Shown: positions 60,067 to 64,000 of the stretch, piece after piece
Position numbering within the stretch: the stretch's first letter is position 1
Layout of the letters: every line of letters starts with the position of its first letter
NCBI GenBank assembly: GCA_035544875.1
Contig: DASZZP010000113.1
Span: forward strand, 1 to 64,000
Direction of reading: 5' to 3'
Origin: JASLEW01 sp035544875
Lineage (GTDB): Bacteria > Acidobacteriota > Thermoanaerobaculia > Multivoradales > UBA5704
DNA length: 64,000 bases
The notes under the pieces: model-generated
What the model was told of the DNA's origin: nothing
Database searches by the model: none
The model's input: the letters and a program-made list of their open reading frames with translations, nothing else
Program-made: the position numbers and the translations under genes

Positions 60067-62604
60067 ATGGGCCGCCTCCCCCTCGCGATACGCCTGTCGT
60101 CGCTGGTCACCCGGCATCCGCGGCTGGTGCTCGCGCTGGCGCTCGCCTTGACGCTCGCTGCGATCCTTCCCGCCGCCCGCATCCGCATCGACGACGATCT
60201 CACCGCGCTGCTGCCCACCGGTTCCCGGGGGGCCGAGGACTACCGTCTCTTCCTGCGCACCTTCGGCGGCTTCGAGAAGGTCTTCGTCGTGGTGCGATCG
60301 CCGGGCGGCCACCTCGCGGATCCTGGCCCGCTCCTGGAAGCGGCCGCCGCGCTCGCCGACTTCATGCGCGGGCGCCCCGACATCGCCGACGCCCGCAGCG
60401 GGCTGACCGAGGAAGACCAACGCTTCTTCTTCCGCTACGTCGCGCCGCGCCTGCCGCTGCTGGTCGAAGGCAAGGACTGGCGCCGCGACCTGGAGCGGCG
60501 GCTCAGCCCGGCGGCGCTGCATGAGCGGGTGGCTTTCATGCGCCACACCATGTCGACCCCGGCCGGCTCGGCGGTCGGCCAGCTCTTCGCCAGCGATCCG
60601 CTCGGCCTCGCCGAGGGTCTGCTGGCCGCCGCCTCGTCGGCGATTCCCATGGACCCTCTGTCAGGCGGCTTTCTGTCGCGGCAGGGCGACGCGGCGCTGG
60701 TCATCCTGACTCCGGTGCGGGCGGAGATCGACCCTGAAGGGGGGCGGGCGCTGCTCGCCACCCTGCGCCAGGGCTATGCGCGAGTGCGGGCCGGCGCCGC
60801 GGTGCCGCTCGAGTTCCAGGCCGTCGGTGGACCGATCTATGCCGCCGAAGACGAAGGCGTGCTGCGCGGCGACCTGACGCGCACCGCCTCGTCGACCGCC
60901 GCCGGGGTCGCGGTGGTGCTGCTTGCCGGCTTCGAGGGCGTGCTGCTGCCGCTGGTCATCCTGCTCGCCGTGCTGGCTGGGATCGTCTGGACGGCCGGAG
61001 CGGTGGGGCTCTGCCTCGGCACCGTCACCGTGGCGGGAGTTGGCTTCGCGGCCGCTCTGCTCGGCATGGGCGTCGACTATGGGATCCACGGCTGCGCCCA
61101 CTTCCGCGAGCTGCGCTGGCGCGGCGAAGCGGTCGCCGCGTCGCTGGCCGGCGCCTTTCGCGAGACCGGTCCGGGCATCGCGACCGCGGCGGCCGCGACC
61201 GCTCTCGGTCTCGCGGCGCTCTCGGCCGCCCATTTCCGGCCGCTGCGCGAGGTGGGGGAGGTGCTGGGGATCGGGGTGGCCGCGACCCTGGTGGCGACCG
61301 CGACGCTCAGCGCGGCGCTTCTGGCGGTGGGGTCGCCGGGGGCCGGAAGGCGGCTGCCGGCGCCGCCGCGGCTGTGGGGAAGGCGAGGGTTGCCGGCCCT
61401 GCGCGCCCTGATCGGGATCGCGGTCAAGTACCCGCGGGCAGTGCTCGGGGCCGCGCTGCTGCTCACCGCGGGCGCCGCCTGGGGGCTGGCGCATTCAGAG
61501 CTCAGCACCGACCTGCGCGCCATGCGGCCCGCCAACCAGCCGTCGGCGCGAGCCGAGCGCCTGCTGGTCTCGAGCTTCGGGCTGGGTCTCGACACCCTGT
61601 CGGTGGTGATTCGCGGCCGCGATCTCGACCAGGCGCTGGACCGCGCCGCGGCGGTGCGGCGCCTGCTCGAGGCCCGGCTCGGCGCCGCGGCCGAGATCAC
61701 CTCGCCCTCCGACTGGCTGGTGCAGGGCGGCCGCTTGCGGCGGCGGCTCGACGAGCTGCGGGCGCTGCCGTTCGAGCGCGCCGCCCGCGACCTCGAGCGC
61801 GAGCTGGCGGCGGTGGGTTTCCGGCTCGAGCCGTTCGCCGCCGCGCTCGCCGCCCTGCGGGCGGTCGGCCGCGGCGAGGACCCCGGCGGGCCGCCGGCCG
61901 GGGCCTGGCCGCGCTGGATGTCGGAGCTGGTGCGCAGCGGACCGGGAGTCTACGGTCTGCCACCGGGCGGTGCCGCGGTGGCGGTCCACGTGCGGCTGCC
62001 ACTCGACCGCTCGCGCACCTCACCGGAGGCGCTGGCCCGCGAGCTGAGCGCGATCTCGCCCGACATCGCCCTGGCCTCGATCCCGCGGGTCGGCGCCGAG
62101 CTCAAGGAGCTGGCGATGCGCGACCTCGTGCGCTCGAGCGGCATCGCGCTGCTGGCGATCGCGGCGGTGGTCATGGTGTCGTTTCGCGGCCGCGCGAGCC
62201 AGGCGCTGCTGGCCTTCCTGCCGCTGACCCTTGGCTGCCTGTGGACGTTCGGCATCTGGGGGGCGCTCGGCCGCCCCATCGATCTGCTCGGGGTCTTCAC
62301 GGTGCCGCTGCTGCTCGGCACCGGCATCGACCTTGGCGCCCATGCCGTCCACTGGCGGCGCCTGCATCCGGAGCGCGGGCTGGCGGGGGCGGTCGAAGAC
62401 GTCGGGCTGGCGATGATCCTCGCTACCTTCACTACCGCGGTCGGCTTCGGCAGCTTGAGCTACTCGCGCGTGCCCGGCCTGCAGCACGCCGGCATCCTGG
62501 TCTCGTTCGGTATCACCGCCTGTCTGGCGGCGACCCTGCTGGTTCTGCCGGCTCTCGAAGCGTTGCGCGGCGGCCCGGCAAGTGGGGTGGGGAGCCTGAC
62601 TTGA
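60067..62604 (+). CDS. MMPL/RND-type lipid exporter
   Basis: 845 residues with two repeats, each having one N-terminal helix, a ~200-residue periplasmic loop and five more helices (about 12 in all). Conserved motifs GMGVDYGIHG and GTGIDLGAHAVHW sit in TM4 and TM10, the proton-relay positions of MMPL proteins. APE clusters carry an MMPL-type exporter to move the polyene lipid across the inner membrane. Start ATG 60067 follows the reductase after six bases. Confidence 0.9.
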   Translation: MGRLPLAIRLSSLVTRHPRLVLALALALTLAAILPAARIRIDDDLTALLPTGSRGAEDYRLFLRTFGGFEKVFVVVRSPGGHLADPGPLLEAAAALADFMRGRPDIADARSGLTEEDQRFFFRYVAPRLPLLVEGKDWRRDLERRLSPAALHERVAFMRHTMSTPAGSAVGQLFASDPLGLAEGLLAAASSAIPMDPLSGGFLSRQGDAALVILTPVRAEIDPEGGRALLATLRQGYARVRAGAAVPLEFQAVGGPIYAAEDEGVLRGDLTRTASSTAAGVAVVLLAGFEGVLLPLVILLAVLAGIVWTAGAVGLCLGTVTVAGVGFAAALLGMGVDYGIHGCAHFRELRWRGEAVAASLAGAFRETGPGIATAAAATALGLAALSAAHFRPLREVGEVLGIGVAATLVATATLSAALLAVGSPGAGRRLPAPPRLWGRRGLPALRALIGIAVKYPRAVLGAALLLTAGAAWGLAHSELSTDLRAMRPANQPSARAERLLVSSFGLGLDTLSVVIRGRDLDQALDRAAAVRRLLEARLGAAAEITSPSDWLVQGGRLRRRLDELRALPFERAARDLERELAAVGFRLEPFAAALAALRAVGRGEDPGGPPAGAWPRWMSELVRSGPGVYGLPPGGAAVAVHVRLPLDRSRTSPEALARELSAISPDIALASIPRVGAELKELAMRDLVRSSGIALLAIAAVVMVSFRGRASQALLAFLPLTLGCLWTFGIWGALGRPIDLLGVFTVPLLLGTGIDLGAHAVHWRRLHPERGLAGAVEDVGLAMILATFTTAVGFGSLSYSRVPGLQHAGILVSFGITACLAATLLVLPALEALRGGPASGVGSLT

Positions 62605-62653
62605 GAGCGGAGCGAGTGACAGCGATCGGCCGCTCGCGACAAGATAGGGGTCA

Positions 62654-63676
62654 ATGAACGTTGCCGCAGCCCGCCCCACGAGCCGGACACCGGACCCGCG
62701 GCAGGTGCCCTTGCCGCCCCACGCTCCCCAGACCGGGCGGTTACGCCGGCTGCTGGGTCCGTTCTATGTGACCGGGGTCTTCTGGTACCGCATCCACGGC
62801 AATGGCGTGGTGTTCTTCCCGAGCTGGTTCCTCGGCGCCTGCGTCGTCTCTTTCAGCGCCTTCTTCTTCGTCACCCTGCGCAACATCCGCCGCGCCATCG
62901 CGGCCAACCTGGTGCCGGTGCTCGGCCCCTGCGGCTGGTGGCGGCGGCAGGGCCGGATCTTGAAGACCATGTACTACTTCGGCTGGTGCCTGACCGAGCG
63001 CTACGAGAGGTTGCGCACCGAGCGCCGTTTCGACGTGCGGGCCGACGGCGCCGAGCACTGGGAACGGCTGGGCCGCTCGGGACGGGGCTGCATCCTGGTC
63101 ACCGGGCACCTCGGAAGCTGGGAGATCGGATCAGTGCTGCCGGCCGAGGAGTCGCGCACGGTGCACGTGGTGCGCGAAGCCGAGACCGATCCCCGAGCGC
63201 AGCGCTACATCGCCGAGCTGGTGAGCAGCCGGGCCGGCGGCCGCTATATGACCCACTTCGCCGACGACCCCCGGCTGGGCGTGGTGCTGCTCGATGCCCT
63301 GCGCCGCGGCGAGATCGTGGCCCTGCAGGGCGACCGGCCGCGCACCCGCGGGCGGGTCCTCGAGCTCAGCCTGTTCGGCCGGCCGTTCCCGCTGCCGGGC
63401 GGCCCCGCCGCGCTCGCCCGGGCGGCCGGCGTGCCGCTGGTGCCGGTCTTCGTCTTGCGCGAGGGGCGCCGGCGCTATCGCTGCGAGATCCGCCCGCCGA
63501 TCGAGCCCGGCCAGACCGCCGACCGCCAAGGCGACGTCGAGGCCGCCAGCCGCCGCTTTGCCGCCGAGCTCGAGGGCGCCATCGCCCGCGAGCCGCACCA
63601 GTGGTTCTGCTTCCGCAGCCTCTGGCCGCAGGTCGAGGATCGGGGTCCCGTGCTGAACCAAACTGCCCCGCAGTGA
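62654..63676 (+). CDS. LpxL/HtrB-like lysophospholipid acyltransferase
   Basis: 340 residues. N-terminal membrane helix region (~45-75), then an LpxL-type acyltransferase with the catalytic HxxxxE motif in TGHLGSWEIG (~157) and later YRCEIRPPIE and PHQWFCFRSLWP, the family ending. It would attach the aryl polyene acyl chain to a lipid or sugar carrier. The final residues and the stop (around 63660-63676) lie within the start of repeat copy D. Confidence 0.87.
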   Translation: MNVAAARPTSRTPDPRQVPLPPHAPQTGRLRRLLGPFYVTGVFWYRIHGNGVVFFPSWFLGACVVSFSAFFFVTLRNIRRAIAANLVPVLGPCGWWRRQGRILKTMYYFGWCLTERYERLRTERRFDVRADGAEHWERLGRSGRGCILVTGHLGSWEIGSVLPAEESRTVHVVREAETDPRAQRYIAELVSSRAGGRYMTHFADDPRLGVVLLDALRRGEIVALQGDRPRTRGRVLELSLFGRPFPLPGGPAALARAAGVPLVPVFVLREGRRRYRCEIRPPIEPGQTADRQGDVEAASRRFAAELEGAIAREPHQWFCFRSLWPQVEDRGPVLNQTAPQ

Positions 63677-63897
63677 GGGGGAGGGGGCGTCCCCTTCCCC
63701 CTCGGAGGGGTGGGAAGGGGATCGAGGGGTTGCGGGGGGCGATCCGATCGATGCTTCGAGTAGGCCTCCACCGCCACATCGCGGCGCCATTTCCGACCTC
63801 CGGGAAGTGCCGCACTTCCATAGCCGGACGTGCGGCCGACCTGCCGGAAGTGCCGCAACAGGCGAAAGCTGCGGCATCCCTCGGGATCGGCACCGCT
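63660..63897 (+). repeat. dispersed GC-rich repeat, copy D
   Basis: Longest copy, plus orientation as copy A: AAACTGCCCCGCAG, the hairpin CCCCTTCCCCCTCGGAGGGGTGGGAAGGGG (split arms), the core GCGATCCGATCGATGCTTCG, then a perfect palindrome GGAAGTG-CCG-CACTTCC near 63799-63816, CCTGCCGGAAGTGCCGCAAC and CTGCGGCATCCCTCGGGATC. It lies between the acyltransferase gene and a leftward gene at the window edge. Confidence 0.88.
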
Positions 63898-63943
63898 TGC
63901 GGGATCTAAACCTGAGCCGCGCGAGGGCGACGCCTCGGCCCGG

Positions 63944-64000
63944 TCAGGTCAAATAAGTGCTGATGGTGGCGCGGGCGCGGGTTTCGCCGGCGAGGTCGAC
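63944..64000 (-). CDS. 3' end of a leftward gene (partial)
   Basis: Reading leftward from 64000 in frame, the peptide VDLAGETRARATISTYLT ends at a TGA at 63944-63946. The ARATIS-Y-L ending resembles the last strand of hot-dog-fold dehydratases or thioesterases, which this pathway would need, but 18 residues are too few to be sure. It is convergent with the acyltransferase gene. Confidence 0.45.
   Translation of the reverse strand, partial: VDLAGETRARATISTYLT

Overview
The window is a very GC-rich bacterial chromosome segment, about 70% GC by eye, with densely packed genes that often overlap by 1-10 bases and frequent GTG or TTG starts. Several features point to Acidobacteriota, perhaps Thermoanaerobaculia-like. 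They are a PadR regulator followed by the first codons of an acidobacterial-type duplicated orphan permease, a PEGA-tailed Ser/Thr kinase, a RDD/SpoIIM/DUF4129/DUF4350/MoxR/DUF58 operon, an AmpG-independent secreted repair-enzyme pair, and LpxL-like and MMPL genes of a Gram-negative envelope. The taxonomic call is an inference; no rRNA is present.

0-12 kb: after a short low-GC start, a zinc-ribbon/B-box membrane protein, a secreted amidohydrolase and two tandem exported isoaspartyl methyltransferases lie together. They are followed by a seven-gene operon (RDD, SpoIIM-like, a polytopic membrane protein, DUF4129, DUF4350, MoxR AAA+ ATPase, DUF58) of the kind found around moxR2 in mycobacteria. 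This operon carries several in-frame 9- or 18-bp tandem repeats, one of which is a triplicated Shine-Dalgarno sequence. 12-25 kb: a LamG secreted protein, a three-part sensor protein (MAMPF/TIR-like, TPR, SLOG), an esterase, an AsmA/DUF748-like protein, a decayed GGDEF gene next to a large inverted repeat, a PspA-AAA+ envelope-stress pair, and a membrane SpoIIE/PP2C phosphatase.

24.9-26.1 kb is a complete transposition footprint. It has 18-bp terminal inverted repeats and a perfect 8-bp target duplication, but most of the IS1-type transposase is replaced by small cargo genes (DUF5678-like, retropepsin-like, a truncated third). A leader hairpin could hide the first cargo ribosome site from read-through transcripts. 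26-34.6 kb: a NicO/UreH-type metal transporter, an AbrB-type antitoxin with a Doc toxin, and a sugar-metabolism group (pgm, a mercuric-reductase-like flavoprotein, a glucoamylase-like hydrolase, DUF2945, zwf). 34.7-39.4 kb is a toxin-antitoxin and restriction scrapyard ending at a tRNA-Ala(CGC): intact VapBC, two broken AbiE modules, an HsdR tail with its YgjP/DUF45 partner, and a small XRE-regulated membrane-protein group.

39.5-49.2 kb: BrkB/YihY protein, two small membrane proteins, a metallophosphoesterase, DUF2007, the PEGA kinase, an M16 protease pair whose active-site elements are split between the two subunits, and PadR with a beheaded permease. 49.2-64 kb is a probable aryl-polyene-like pigment cluster. 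Leftward genes are a methyltransferase, a halogenase-like flavoprotein, a DUF2062-methyltransferase fusion, a polysaccharide deacetylase and an acyl-activating enzyme. Rightward genes are ACP, ketosynthase, a chain-length-factor-like partner, a GT2, a ketoreductase, an MMPL exporter and an LpxL-like acyltransferase. The dehydratases that such a pathway needs are not in the window, unless the partial gene at the right edge is one.

Four copies of a roughly 160-240 bp, extremely GC-rich, hairpin-forming dispersed repeat (about 42.9, 47.1, 55.1 and 63.7 kb) punctuate the right third. One copy supplies the C-terminus of a protein, and one sits in the divergent promoter region of the pigment cluster.
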